A DNA stretch of 64,000 nt. Source: Lotus japonicus (Eukaryota > Streptophyta > Magnoliopsida > Fabales > Fabaceae). Positions 22,117-34,330 of this stretch are shown here, piece after piece. How positions within the stretch are numbered: position 1 is the stretch's first letter; each line of letters begins with the position of its first letter. A program made the translations under genes and the position numbers. The DNA lies in assembly GCF_012489685.1 (NCBI RefSeq), contig NC_080042.1, positions 22,272,150 to 22,336,149 of the forward strand. The letters run 5' to 3'. The notes under the pieces were generated by a model. That model ran no database searches. It saw only the letters and a list, made by a program, of their open reading frames with translations, and was not told the DNA's origin.

Positions 22117-23120
22117 TTGCTTCTTTACCTTCGGTCGTCCGAAATTCTTCTTAAACTTGGTACCTCTCTGTCATTTCAAAGTAAATACTCAACTTGTCCT
22201 CGTGATCTTCATCTACAGTCCAAAACTCCACTTGTCCGTTCAATAACTCCTAGACAAAATATTGCGTTGGAATCTAATAGTCCATTAACGTCACATCCAA
22301 CTTCGTAACTATCATCACTCGCACCATGAAATCAATCTTCTACTTAGTCACCATTCAAATTAAAACTCGACTTGAGTCTTAATACCTTGTGCCTCACAAG
22401 ACTCATTCCCTTTAACATTAACTTATCAACAACTTATAAGCTAATCTTCATCTTAATATCTAACAATCCATTATTATCATCTTCGTCCTCAAAACTTTCC
22501 TCACTCCAACCAATTTACACTTACTGAAATCCCTAACACTTCGCTTAAATCGAGACTTATCCTCTAGAAGATCAAATCATAACTATACCTCAAGGGTCTT
22601 AACTAGTCATTTTATCATCCGATCCTTCAACCTTCTGAGATTTAACTACTATCGTAACCTGCCAACACCACTAAATCTCTTATTCGTACATGATTTTCAA
22701 CTCCCGAAGTCAATCTTAACCCTAGGATTCTCATTCAAAGTTCCAGCATGCATCACCGAAATCCATAGCAAAGTTCCATTCACTCTTAAACTCTACGAAA
22801 CTTGTCCAAATATAAAAACCTCAAGTACTCATCTTAATACTAACACTTTTCTTCCTATAACTTGATCATCCTCCAATCAATCCAATAATTAGTCTCCCGA
22901 TCAGAACTTGACAAGACTTCATGTCTCACGCGTTCGTGATCAAATCGATTGGCTTAAAATCTAAACCTTCACTAAGTTTGGACCTCTAATATCCTTTAAC
23001 TCTCCAACACTTCTTAAATGAATATTCATTTCTTAAAACGACAACTCCTTCCCAAAGAAAATCAATTACTTAACACGAACTTTCCTCTCAAACCCGAGAC
23101 TAATCCACGATCGATTCGGC
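22117..23120 (-). other. Decayed internal region of the nested element
   Basis: No frame of note. Inverted, it is homologous to plus-strand 52490 onward (shared GAGGAAAGTTCGTGTTAAG), so it is an internal part of the same family. Confidence 0.6.
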
Positions 23121-23397
23121 GAAAAACAAAATCTCACCCAAAAACCCACCCAAACCCGCGGCCAAGGAGGAAGGAGGAGGAGAAGAGTTTTTCGCCGATT
23201 CTTGCCTGATCGTCCCACAGTTCGTTGCTACGCGTAGGTCTCAAGGTACTGATGCTTTTCCTTACTTCTGATCGTAAATTCTGCCGCTTTTCTCTATGCT
23301 TTTCTGTGCTCTAAGTTTTGAGCTTTTTGCAAAACTATCCAAATAACTTCATATTTTTATCTAAACTTATTCCCTGCGTGCCCCTGAGCATGTTTAG
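23121..23397. repeat. 277-bp direct repeat, right copy
   Basis: See 17958-18234. After it, LTR B resumes with CGGATTACATTTC. Confidence 0.9.
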
Positions 23398-24989
23398 CGG
23401 ATTACATTTCGCCGATTCTCGCCGAATTGCCGCCGAGTTTCAATTCTGCTCATAATACCCATTTTTGGCTAAAGTTCCAACCTTTGGGCTTAAAACCCTC
23501 GACTGAGCTTAGCGTTAGTAAGATTAGTCGTCATAATCGTCGTTGGTATCGACCCCATCTAATTTGGTTTTCGAAAATTCTGATTTTGAGTTTCCGAGCT
23601 AAAAATATTGACCAAAATACCCCTGCGACAGTTTTCGATTCGATAATTTTTCTGAAAGTTTCCTTGGCCTAGATATCGCCTAAGAATACCTAGGAATCGA
23701 TTTGGATCGAAGAAAAAGTTCGGAAACCCTATTTTACATATTGGCCGAAACCTATTGCTTAGGGTACCGTGTCCAGAAATAATTTTTGGGTCTCTATGAC
23801 CTGAGCCATTGCGTAGCTCTTTCGATTGTCGAAATTTTGGCGCTGGTTTCGTGTCATTCCGAGTTCTGTAGCTCGAGTTATGCTCGTTTTAGCAAACAAG
23901 GTTCTGTCGTCTATCCATGCTTAAATATTGTACTCTGAAGCTTCTTAAGCTTTGTCTAACGCTAGTTAGTATTGTTTTGACAAAATTGACTTGTTTTGAT
24001 TGACTTTCGCTTCGTTTGCTCAAAGATTCGTTTGGAGGAACACTTGGAGCAGGAAAAGAGGATTGTGAAGGAGCCTTGCTTGAACACACTGGACGAGTTC
24101 GAGGTTAGGGCAACTTACTTACTAGCTATTTTTGTGTGTAGGCGTCGATAAATTCGACTTGAATATATTGTGATAGTGAGTGGAAACTCACCGTTATTAG
24201 CTAATGACCTAGAGTCGACTTGTTCGACTTATTTGTTAAATCCTGCCCAAATATTGCATGAACTGTTCTGAAAAATGTTTTCTGGAGGCTTCGGCTGACA
24301 TGGGAGATTAGGATTTATCGCATTGATATGTTGATAATTGACTCGCATGCTTAATTGTTAAATGGTTAACTATAGGCTATGTGATTATTTGTTCACATGA
24401 TATTTGGATTATATTGATTATATTGTGTCTTTCTATTACGCACTTGAATTGCTGACTATATTGAATATACCGTGCAATTGTGCGAATGAGTGAGGAACGT
24501 CAAGATAGTGGATAACGGGTAGTTATGCCAGACTCCTGACGAGTTTTTGGATAAAGTTTGATGGGACGAACCGAGGTTCGTACCCTATTATTGTTTTATG
24601 GATCGAGACCTTCTCAAAGGAAAATCGAGTTTGAAAATGATATTGGAAAAACCCCATTTGAATTCACGTAAGAACTTGGGTTGTTCTGTCTAAGGCAAGA
24701 AGGGCTTTTAATGAGGCATTGTGCCCGGCCAGCTTACCTGGGAACTTCTCGGGCCATTACTTGGGTGATGATGGACCTTTTGTTTTGAGACCTTCTCCAG
24801 GGAATCATTGGAATTATGGGATCTTTGAAACTAATAGGATTAGAGACGAAACTTAAACAATTTCATAATGAACCTCCATAATGTATTAAACAACCTCAAA
24901 ACCCTTCATATAATGATAAAAGACTCAGACGAAAGTTTAGGGCTTGAACATAAGTGTTTTGAAAATGAGAAGTGTCGTCGGATCCAGGT

Positions 24990-25250
24990 TTCTGGGGAAA
25001 CCATTGTGCGTTGGCACTTTGCACGATGAGCAAGTTTTATTGGTTGGCCAATCCAAGGGATAAGCCGGGGAACTAGTCAGTTCTGAGTATGTTGATACTC
25101 TTTTGCTCGTTGAGCTGTTTGTTTGGCCATCGAGATGGTGAGCCATGGTAAGTTGAAAGGTCACTGAGTGCGAGCTGCATTCTTTTGCTCGTTGAGCAGT
25201 TTGGTTGGCCATCGAGACGGTGAGCCCAAGTGACTAGGAAAGTTACCAAA
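24990..25250. repeat. About three 90-bp units in LTR B
   Basis: Units share TTTTGCTCGTTGAGC, TTGGCCATCGAGA and GGTGAGCC. CCATC-GA-GATGG in a unit is itself an inverted repeat. A related array in LTR D lies at 34075-34330. Confidence 0.75.
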
Positions 25251-25422
25251 TGCGATTAGCACTTCTTTGTGTACCTTAGGGTGTGGTAGAAACAATGTAC
25301 TCTAGCTAGACACGCGTACCTTGGTGAGGACGATTCGTTGTTTGGCTAACCATATTGCATTCATGCATACATTTCTTGGAAAGTGTGCAGCTTTCCGAAG
25401 GACGATCTCAGATCGGACTTCA

Positions 25423-25496
25423 TTGGAGCGAGATGCTTCACAGGAGCGAGATGCTTCATAAAAGCGAGATGCTTTAGCGGAGCGAGATGCTTCGGG
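25423..25496. repeat. Four 18-bp units with paired arms
   Basis: Core GAGAT between GGAGC and GCTTC in three units and between AAAGC and GCTTT in one, so the arms change on both sides. Six related units lie inverted in LTR D. Confidence 0.85.
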
Positions 25497-26338
25497 TCAT
25501 CGTGAAGGTGACATTTTATCCGGATCATATTTTGAGCATCACATTGCATTAGCATACCACGCACTTAACTATATTCGTTGATATATTGCTTATCGAGTTT
25601 TTGAGATATTGAATGTTGAATTGTTATTAGAAATCTGATAACATGTTGTGTATATACCTTAGGGTAGACGATACAGGACTTATATGTATATATATACAAC
25701 CTATATATATATACCCCTTTATTCATCACATGTTGCTTGTATTATCTATTATATTCTGTGAGTTGACCCTAGCGCCTTGGCTTTGTGTGTATGGTTGTGT
25801 TTGGGCGGTCGGCCTGCTGCCAGACGTCCAACAGCTGATTCAAGATGGTTCGTTGTTCGGGGAGGATCCTGAGCGCAATGACTACTACTGAGCCTTCGAC
25901 GTGGACCCGGACTTCATGCATGATCGGATGAGGGTCGATGTTAGGAGTATATTATATGGGGGATTGTTTTCACAGCTCTGATTGTCATTTCTCATTTTGG
26001 GGCAGGGTAGGTCCCCGACTATTAGCTTTTGTGTGGTTCTCTTCCGGGAGGATCACAGGGAGTTTGTCAGGCATAGGAAGTCTTTCAAAGGCCGTTTGGG
26101 GCTGACTTATCTTCTTGAAAACTATATTCACAAAACTCATGGCTCTGACCATGGGATGTACTCATTCGCCTACGGGCACTATCTCCAATTACTTTATGTT
26201 TATTATCTTTGGGTTGAGTCTTCATTATGTTAAGTCTTCTGTTTGAAAAGAAAACGAAAAAAAATATTTACGCATTTTCCACACTATTGATTTAAAGTCA
26301 CTAAAGTGGCACCACCGAAATCGGGGTGTTACAGAGGT

Positions 26339-26503
26339 TACTCTTTTGCTTATATGTTTAAAACTGAAATCATTAGTGCACAAGTTTCTACTACCCGTTC
26401 ATTCACTCACTAAGTTATCTCATTAAAACACCAGTTTTGTACTAATTTATGTAGGTTCTCATGTGTATTTGTATTTAATACTTAGCTCAAGTGAGCTTTA
26501 CTA

Positions 26504-26540
<37 letters not shown>

Positions 26541-26593
26541 TATATATATATCTATATTTTAACATCGCTATCTCTTTCAATAAAATAAAATCT
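26339..26593. other. Short intergenic stretch with (TA)n
   Basis: Host DNA between solo LTR B and the CACTA block. It contains a TA run at about 26507-26553 and no gene. Confidence 0.5.
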
Positions 26594-28530
26594 ATGATAA
26601 GAAACTTGGGCTTAGACTACAAAAAGATTGATGCATGCCCCAACAATTGCATGTTGTTTTGGAAAGAGCATGTAAATGATGACTTATGTCATAATTGTGG
26701 AGCCTCAAGGTGGGTTGATTTTCCTGAAGTGGATCATGGCCTTAAAGAATCTAAAAAGGCTCACAAAGTTCCTATCAAAGTGCTAAGACATTTTCCTTTA
26801 ATTCCGCGACTGAAAAGGCTTTTTATGTGTTCAAAGACAGCTAATTCTTTGAGGTGGCATGCAGAAGAGCGTTCAAGGGATGGCTAGTTAAGGCATCCTG
26901 CTGATGGCCAAACATGGAAAGACTTTGACTCAAAGCATCAAGAATTTGCTCCTGATACTCGTAATATGAGGCTTGGGTTGGCCAGTGATGGGTTCAATCC
27001 GTTTAGAAATATGAGCTTATCATATAGCACATGGCATGTGGTTTTAACAACATATAATTATCCTCCAGATTTGTGTTTGAAGGCAGAAAATTGGATGATG
27101 TCATTACTTATTCTTGGACCACGATCTCCTGGAAATGCAATTGATGTTTATCTACAGCCACTCATTGAGGAGCTTAAGTTGTTGTGGGATGTTGGGGTAG
27201 ATACATATGATATTTCTAGAAATCAAACATTTAAATTGCATGCATCTCTTTTGTGGACTGTTAATGACTACCCTGCATATGCTATGTTATCTGGTTGGAG
27301 GACTAAAGGGAAGTTGGCCTGCCCTGCATGTAATTATGTAACTTCTTCTACTTACTTAAAACATAGCATGAAGATGTGCTATATGGGGCATAGAGTCTTT
27401 GTAGATTCAAATCATGAGTGGAGATAAAAAACAGCCGCATTAAATGGAAAGACAGAATATAGGACTGCACCTTCCTTGTTAGATGCAAGAACTATTTTAG
27501 AACACTTACAAGGCATCCCCGACGTATTAGGGAAGAATAAGAAGAGAAAGAGAGATGGTCCATGGAAGAAAAAATCTATCTTTTGGAAACTACCATATTG
27601 GAATGATATTGCTTTATGACATAACTTGGATGTAATGCATATAGAGAAGAACATATGTGATAATATACTTGGGACTCTCTTAGAGATCGAAGGGAAGAGA
27701 AAAGATCATGCAAATGCTCGTTTGGATCTACAAGACATGGGGATTAGAAAAAGGCTTCATTTAAAGGCAACAAGTGATGGTAAGAAAACTAAGCTCCCAA
27801 AAGCATGTTTCACCTTGACCAAACAAGAGAAATCTATTTTCTGTGGTGTTTTCAAGGAAGTAAAAATTCCTGATGGCCTTGCTTCCAATATTTCTAGATG
27901 TGTGCAAGTTGATGAAGGGAAAATTTATGGATACAAGAGTCATGAAGCTCATATTATACACCATCACTTATTACAAGTAGCAATCAAAGGGATATCCCCT
28001 AGTCAAGTTGCTGTCCTTTTGATTCGACTTTCTTCCTTTTTTCGGTGTTTATATCAAAAGGTTATTGAGGTCAAAACTTTAGATCATCTGGAAGTAGGGA
28101 TTGCAGAAATACTTTGCCAATTTTAGCAAATCTTCCCTCCAAGTTTTTTTGACATTATGGTTCACTTACCAATTCACCTTGCAAATGATATTACATTAGG
28201 GGTACCGGTTCAATTTCGATGGATGTATTACATGGAAAGATATTTGGGTGCTTTAAAATCTATTGTTCGTAATAAGTGCTATCCGGAAGGTTCTATTGCT
28301 TAAGCATACTTGGTTAAAGAATCTCTAACATTTTGCTCAAGATATTTGTCTTGTGGTGTTGACACGGGACTGCATAGAATGACATGGAATAGTGATGAAG
28401 TCCCTTAAATTGGTCATCATATTGGGGCTAGGAAATTATTTTCTCTTGATCAGAAGTCATACAACCAAGCCCATGACTGCATCTTATTCAATTGTGATGA
28501 CGTGCAGGAGTATATTAGGTACTATCACTA
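26594..28530 (+). pseudogene. CACTA (En/Spm) tnp2-type transposase, left copy
   Basis: Reads ACPNNCMLFWKEH, LRHFPLIPRLKRLFMCSK, RLGLASDGFNPF, GNAIDVYLQPLIEELKLLW, WTVNDYPAYAMLSGW and NLDVMHIEKNICDN: the tnp2 transposase family signature in the right order. A DUF4218-like part follows (HLPIHLANDITLG, QFRWMYYMERYLG). In-frame stops occur near 26885 (TAG), 27425 (TAA), 27617 (TGA just before HNLDVMH), 28124 (TAG) and later; several fit C-to-T or G-to-A decay. The element family cuts and pastes DNA via CACTA ends; none are identified here. Confidence 0.88.
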
Positions 28531-28589
28531 ACTTACTAAAATATTTTATTAACACTTTTTCCCTTTTGTACTAAAAAATGGGTAATATA

Positions 28590-29418
28590 TACTTTGTAGG
28601 GAGCATGAAGTTAATGTTCACAATCACCAAAAAAAGAAGAAAGTGAAGAAAAGCTAAAAGTCAGAGAGAAGATTTCATTCAATGGTTTGAGACACGTGTC
28701 ATGAATGAGGAAATATCAGATTGGATAAAGGAGTTGTCTAGGGGAACAAATAGTATTGCTAAGAGGTATTTTGGTTGTGTTATTAATGGATACAAATTTC
28801 GTACAAGACAACGTGATGCGAGGCGAAAAACTCAAAATTGTGGTGTGACATTAGGGGCAATATCTCCAAGCTTTAAATCAGCCAAAGATGAAAATCCTGA
28901 ACAAGTTTGTGTGACCTACTATGGGGCAGTATCAGATATCATAGAGTTAGATTATTATGGTCATTTGCAATATGTGTTATTCAAATGTGATTGGCTTGAG
29001 GATGAAAAAGACAAATATGGGATGACATGTGTTTATTTTAACAAAAAGTGTTACAAGAATGATCTATATGTGTTAGCAAATCAAGTGAAACAATGCTTCT
29101 TTATTGAAGATCCTTTTAACAAAAATAAGCACTATGTTTTGAAGGCAACTAACTCCAAGGGACACATTCGACATGGGAGAAAGTTTACACCCAAATGACC
29201 AAGAATTTTATTCTGGTGAAACATTTGAAAGTTCAATAAGTCCTGCTACACCAGAAGTTGATTGTGAAATTGATTTGGCTCGGGAAGATGTGCAGGCTGA
29301 TATCATTGAAATGTCTTTGGGTGAACTTAATTTTCGGCAAAGTGAAAGTGATAGTGAGGCCAGTTTTAAAAGTGAAAATGAATGCTGTGATTACTCGAGT
29401 TTTGAAGATGATACATAA
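28590..29418 (+). pseudogene. CACTA accessory region, DUF4216-like, left copy
   Basis: After an intron-like gap the frame includes ISDWIKELSRG, RYFGCVINGYKFRT, VTYYGAVSDIIELDY, VLFKCDWLEDEKDKYG and YVLANQVKQCFFIEDP, matching the DUF4216 domain that follows tnp2 in plant CACTA transposases. An acidic tail runs to the stop near 29418. The frame is broken upstream of ATG 28701. Confidence 0.8.
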
Positions 29419-29453
29419 GACTTTATGAAGTAGCTCTAGTTTATGATTTTAAC

Positions 29454-30435
29454 AAGAAAATAATTACTCATGTAAGAAAATAATTACTCATGGAGTTTCT
29501 TTGATGTTCCTCTTTCTTATGATTAGAACATTCAGTTCTGGAAAAAAATGTGTCATAAGAAAGCTTTTCTTGATCTACATTTTGTACTTTATCTATATCA
29601 ATGGTTGATTCCTCAAGAGTTCGTTTCTTTGATGTTCCTATTTTCAGTGGAGTAAAAACAATATAAAAATAAGGTATAGTGTTAGTAATCAACATGTACA
29701 TAATCTTGTAACAAGTAAGAAAATAATTACCTTCCAGTCTCTCATGCAATATATCAATTTTCTCCTTCTTAACTTGATTAAATTTCCGTGCCATGTCAAT
29801 ACTTGATCTTGCTCGGAACGGAAAATTGACACTTCTATTAGTAGGACTTTGACCAATATTTCTATTGATAGATCCACCAACTTTTCCACATGTTTCTCTC
29901 TTCATTTCAGATTAAAGTTATGACCTGCAAAAGATAAAAAAAAATTAACTCTCAATATATCTTCAGATCTTCAAAGCACGTATTGGTAATAGATTATGTG
30001 AGCAAGTTAGCAAGTAAGAACAAGTAAAGGAATGCAAATTGGAGACTCCTACTGAATAACTTATAGATTCAATAAAAGAGGAACACAATAGCAAGATTAT
30101 ATGATTCCTAACTTCACAATTCCATGCCCTTTCAACACATGGTTTTCTTACAACTTACAACTGTGAAATATAATCTGAGTAAAATCTGAATAAAGAAGCA
30201 CTAGGAACCAAAAAATATTTAATGTAAAATCTGAGTACCGACAGATCTACTTCAAATACTCTCTACAATATAGACCAATCAATCATTGAAAATTAAAACC
30301 CCAATACATGCGTTCAAATACAAATACTAAAACAGCCTCAGTATATTTATGCTTTTATCATAGCTTAATTGAAATGAGTAGAAAAATTATGCTGAAACTA
30401 TAATCAGATCATTCAACTTATCGAAATGAACATAG
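29454..30435 (-). other. Unpaired spacer of the inverted CACTA pair
   Basis: Not part of the palindrome. It carries a minus-strand frame 29905-29468 (MKRETCGKVGGS, MARKFNQVKKEKIDIL) that I cannot assign. By position it would be the downstream part of the minus-strand copy. A 20-bp tandem duplication of AGAAAATAATTACTCATG lies at about 29454-29491 at the junction. Confidence 0.5.
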
Positions 30436-31260
30436 TTAAAATCATAAACTAGAGCTACTCAATAAAGTCTTCTGTATCATCTTCAAAACTCGAGTAATCA
30501 CAACTTTCATTTTGACTTTTAAAACTGGCCTCACTATCAGTTTCACTTTGCCGAAAATTAAGTTCACCCAAAGACATTTCAATGATATCAGCCTGCACAT
30601 CTTCCCGAGCCAAATCAATTTCACAATCAACTTCTGGTGTAGCAAGATTTATTGAACTTTCAAATGTTTCACCAGAATAAAATTCTTGGTCATTTGGGTG
30701 TTAACTTTCTCCTATCTCGAATGTGTCCCTTGGAATTGCCTTCAAAACATAGTGCTTATTTTTTTTAAAAGGATCTTCAATAAAGAAGCTTTGTTGCACT
30801 TGATTTGCTAACACATATGGATCATTCTTGTAACACTTTTTGTTAAAATAAACACATGCCATCCCATATTTGTCTTTTTCATCCTCAAACCTATCACATT
30901 TGAATAACACATATTGCAAATGACCATAATAATCTAACTCTATGATATCTGTTATTGCCTCATGGTAGGTCACACAAACTTGTTCAGGATTTTCATCTTT
31001 GGCTGATTTAAAGCTTGGAGTTATTGCCCCTAATGTCACACCACAATTTTGAGTTTTTCGCCTCGCATCACGTTGTCTTGTATGAAATCTTGTATGAAAT
31101 CTGTATCCATTAATAACATAACCAAAATACCTCTTAGCAATACTATTTAGTCCCCTAGACAACTCCTTTATCCAATCTGATATTTCCTCATTCATGACAC
31201 GTGTCTCAAACCATTGAATGAAATCTTCTCTCTGACTTTTAGCTTTTCTCTACTTTCTTG
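30436..31260 (-). pseudogene. CACTA accessory region, DUF4216-like, inverted copy
   Basis: Near-identical inverted copy of 28600-29453 (ITDIIELDYYGHLQYVLF, YVLANQVQQSFFIEDP). It carries a 12-bp tandem duplication making FHTRFHTR near 31080, absent from the left copy. The acidic tail is frameshifted. Confidence 0.82.
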
Positions 31261-31321
31261 TTCTTTTGTTGATTGTGAACATTAACTTCATGCGCCCTAC
31301 AAAGTATATATTACCCATTTT

Positions 31322-32760
31322 TCAGTACAAAAGGGAAAAAGTAATAATAAAATATTTTAGTAAGTTAGTGATAGTACCTATTATACTCCTGCACTTCATC
31401 AAAGTTGAATAAGATGCACCCATGGGCTTGGTTGTATGACTTCTGATCAAGAGAAAATAATTTCCTATCCCCAATATGATGACCAATGTAAGGGACTTCA
31501 TCACTATTCCGTGTCAATCTATTCATTCCCGTGTCAACACCACTAGACAAATATCTTGAGTAAAATGTTACAGATTCTTTAACCAAGTATGGTTCAGAAA
31601 TAGAACCTTCTGCATAGCACTTTTTACGAACAAAAGATTTTAAATCACCCAAATATCTTTGCATTTAATACATCCATCGAAATTGAACCGGTCCCCCCTA
31701 ATTTATAAGTGATCCATTATGTCAAAAAACTTGGAGGGAAGATTTTCTCCAATTGGCAAAGTATTTCTGCAATCTCTACTTCCATATGGTCTAAAGTTTT
31801 GACCTCAATAACCTTTTGACATAAACACCGAAAAAAGGAAGAAAGTCGAATCAAAGGGACATCAACTTAACTAGGGGATATCCCTTTGATTGCTACTTGT
31901 AATAAGTGATGAAGTATAATATGAGCATTATGACTCTTGTATCCATAAATTTTCCCTTCATCAACTTGCACACATCTGGAAATATTGGAAGCAAGACCAT
32001 CAGGAAGTTTTACTTCCTTGAAAACACCACATAAAATAAATTTCTCTTGTTTGGTCAAGGTGAAACATGCTTTTGGGAGCTTAGTTTTCTTACCATCACT
32101 TGTTGCCTTTAAATGAAGCCTTTTTCTAATCCCCATGTTTAGTAGATCTAAACGAGCATTTGCATGATCTTTTCTCTTCCTTTCGATCTCTAAGAGAGTC
32201 CCTAGTATATTATCACATATGAGTGGCTCTACCCCAACATCCCACAACAACTTAAGCTCCTCAATGAGTGGTTGTAGATAGACATCAATTGCAATTACAG
32301 GAGATCGTGGTCCAGGAATAAATAATGACATCATACCATGTGCTATATGATAAGCTCATATTTCCAAATGGATTTAACTCATCACTGGCCAACCCAAGCC
32401 TAATATTACGAGTATCACGAGCAAATTCTTGATGCTTTGAGTCAAAGTCTTTCCATGTTTGGCCATCAGCAGGATGCCTTAACTTGCCATCCCTTGGATG
32501 CTCTTCTGCATTACACCTCAAAGAATTAGTTGTCTTTGAACACATAAAAAGCCTTTTCAGCCATGGAATTAAAGGAAAATGTCTTAGCACTTTGATAGGA
32601 ACTTTGTGAGCCTTCTTAGATTCTTCAAGGCCATGATCCACTTCAGGAAAAATTAACCCACCTTGAGGCTCCACAATTATGACATAAGTCATCATTTACA
32701 TGCTCTTTCCAAAACAACATGCAATTGTTGGGGCATGCATCAATCTTTTTGTACTCTAAG
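31322..32760 (-). pseudogene. CACTA tnp2-type transposase, inverted copy
   Basis: Inverted copy of 26611-28530 with an internal deletion of roughly 450 bp: ELKLLWDVGVEP jumps to ICDNILGTLLEIE at about 32228, losing the HNLDVMHIEKN centre. It is cut at 32760 by an LTR start. Further stops and indels are present. Confidence 0.85.
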
Positions 32761-33782
32761 TGTGAGACCTAAGTTTTTAAGCTTAGAATAAATTAATTAA
32801 ATTTGTAACACCCCGATTTCCGGGTGTCACTTTAGTAACTCAAAAATAAAACAAAGCGGAAAAACAGGTATTTTTTTCGTTTTCTTTTTTTTTTTAAATA
32901 AAAATACTTGTCGAAATAAAGACTCAACCCATTCGCGATTAACAGTGACTAATATACAATAAAAGCACAACCCTCGCTGCAACCCAAAATCATCGTCACG
33001 AGTGTCCTCAAGTGACGGAAAGTAACATCAAGTAACTGAAAGTGGGGCCCGCAGGAAAACAAGTGCGACCCATAGCTAGAGTCATAAGTTTTATAAATAT
33101 AGTCCTCCAAGAAAGTAAGTCAGCCCAAAACGGCCTCCAAAGACCTCCTACGTCCGACAAACTCCCTGTGATCCTCATGGAAGAGAACCACACAAAAGCT
33201 AATAGTCGGGGACCTACCCTGCCCCAAAATAAGAAATGAAAATCAGAGCTATGACACTAACACCCAACCTTAGTAGGCTTTAAACACCCATACCCTATAC
33301 TTCCATCATCGACCGTCATCTGGTCTTGCATTCAGTCCGGGTCCTCGTCGAAACTTCAGTAATGATCATTACGCTCCTGGTTCTCCCCGAGTGACGAATC
33401 ATCACGAACCAGCTGTCGAACCTCTAGCACCAGGCCGACCGCCCAAACACAGACATACAAACAAAGGCAAGGTGCTAGGGTCAACTTACTGTATACAATA
33501 GATATACAACCAACATTTGAAGAATAAGGGGGTATATATATATATATGTTGTATATATACGTATAACTTATGTATTGCCTACCCTAAGGTATATACATAG
33601 CATATTTATCAACATCAAATCATCAAGATATATAACGATGTTTATCGACATCAAATCACAAATGACAATTGAATCTTCAACACATCAACAAATATAGTTA
33701 GGTGCATGGCGTGCCAATGCAATGCCATGCTCAAAAGATGATTCGGATAAAATGTCACCATCTCGATGGATGGGACGAGCCA

Positions 33783-33892
33783 AGCATCTCGCTCCGCTAA
33801 AGCATCTCGCTTTTATGAAGCATCTCGCTCCTGTGAAGCAGCACGCTCCTGTGAAGCATCTCGCTCCAATGAAGTATCTCGCTCCGATGAAG
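33783..33892. repeat. Six 18-20-bp units in LTR D
   Basis: Inverted relatives of the 25423-25496 array: on the minus strand GGAGC/GCTTC or AAAGC/GCTTT arms around GAGAT. Confidence 0.85.
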
Positions 33893-34074
33893 TCCGATCT
33901 AAGATCGTCCTTCAGAAAGCAGCACACTTTCCAAGAAATGTATGCATGAATGCAATATGGTTAGCCAAACAACGAAACGTCCTCACCAAGGTACGCGTGT
34001 CTAGCTAGAGTACATTGTCTCTATAATACCCTAAGATAAACAAAGAAGTTCTAGTCGCACTTGGTAACTTTCCT

Positions 34075-34330
34075 AGTCACTTTGGCTCACCGTCTCGATG
34101 GCCAACCAAACTGCTCCACGAGCAAAAGAATGCATCTCACACTCAGTGACCTTTCAAGTTACCCTGGCTCACCATCTCGATGGCCAAACAACTCATCAAC
34201 GATTAGAGAGAATGCTGCTCGCATTCTGTGACTTCTCGTCACAACAGCTCATCCTCTTGAAGACTGAACCAAATGCTCAAGGAGCAAGGAGTGTCATCCG
34301 CACTCAGTGACTGTCCCAGTCACAACGCTA
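34075..34330. repeat. Degenerate 90-bp units in LTR D
   Basis: Shares GGCTCACC, TCTCGATGGCCAA and GTGACTTT-type words with the inverted array of LTR B. Confidence 0.65.

Larger units (their letters stand above)
18235..23120 (-). mobile_element. Truncated minus-strand gypsy element nested in LTR B
   Basis: In element sense: an internal remnant (23120-21829), a polypurine tract (21807-21828: T/G-rich run ending GGGGGGGAGTAT), and a 3' LTR (21806-18235, 3572 bp) starting TGTAAGACC and ending GGTGTTACA. The 5' LTR, gag and most of pol are missing. The left edge is a clean LTR end. The right edge stops at a 277-bp duplication of the target and not at a second LTR. Confidence 0.85.
17062..26333 (+). 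mobile_element. Solo LTR 'B' of long-LTR gypsy family, interrupted
   Basis: Starts TGTAAGACCC and ends GGGGTGTTACA. It is flanked by GAGGT at 17057-17061 and 26334-26338, so it is a solo LTR. Without the nested minus-strand element (18235-23120) and the duplicated 277 bp it is about 4.1 kb. It belongs with copies A, C and F (start TGTAAGACCCAAGTTTTTAAG). Confidence 0.88.
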
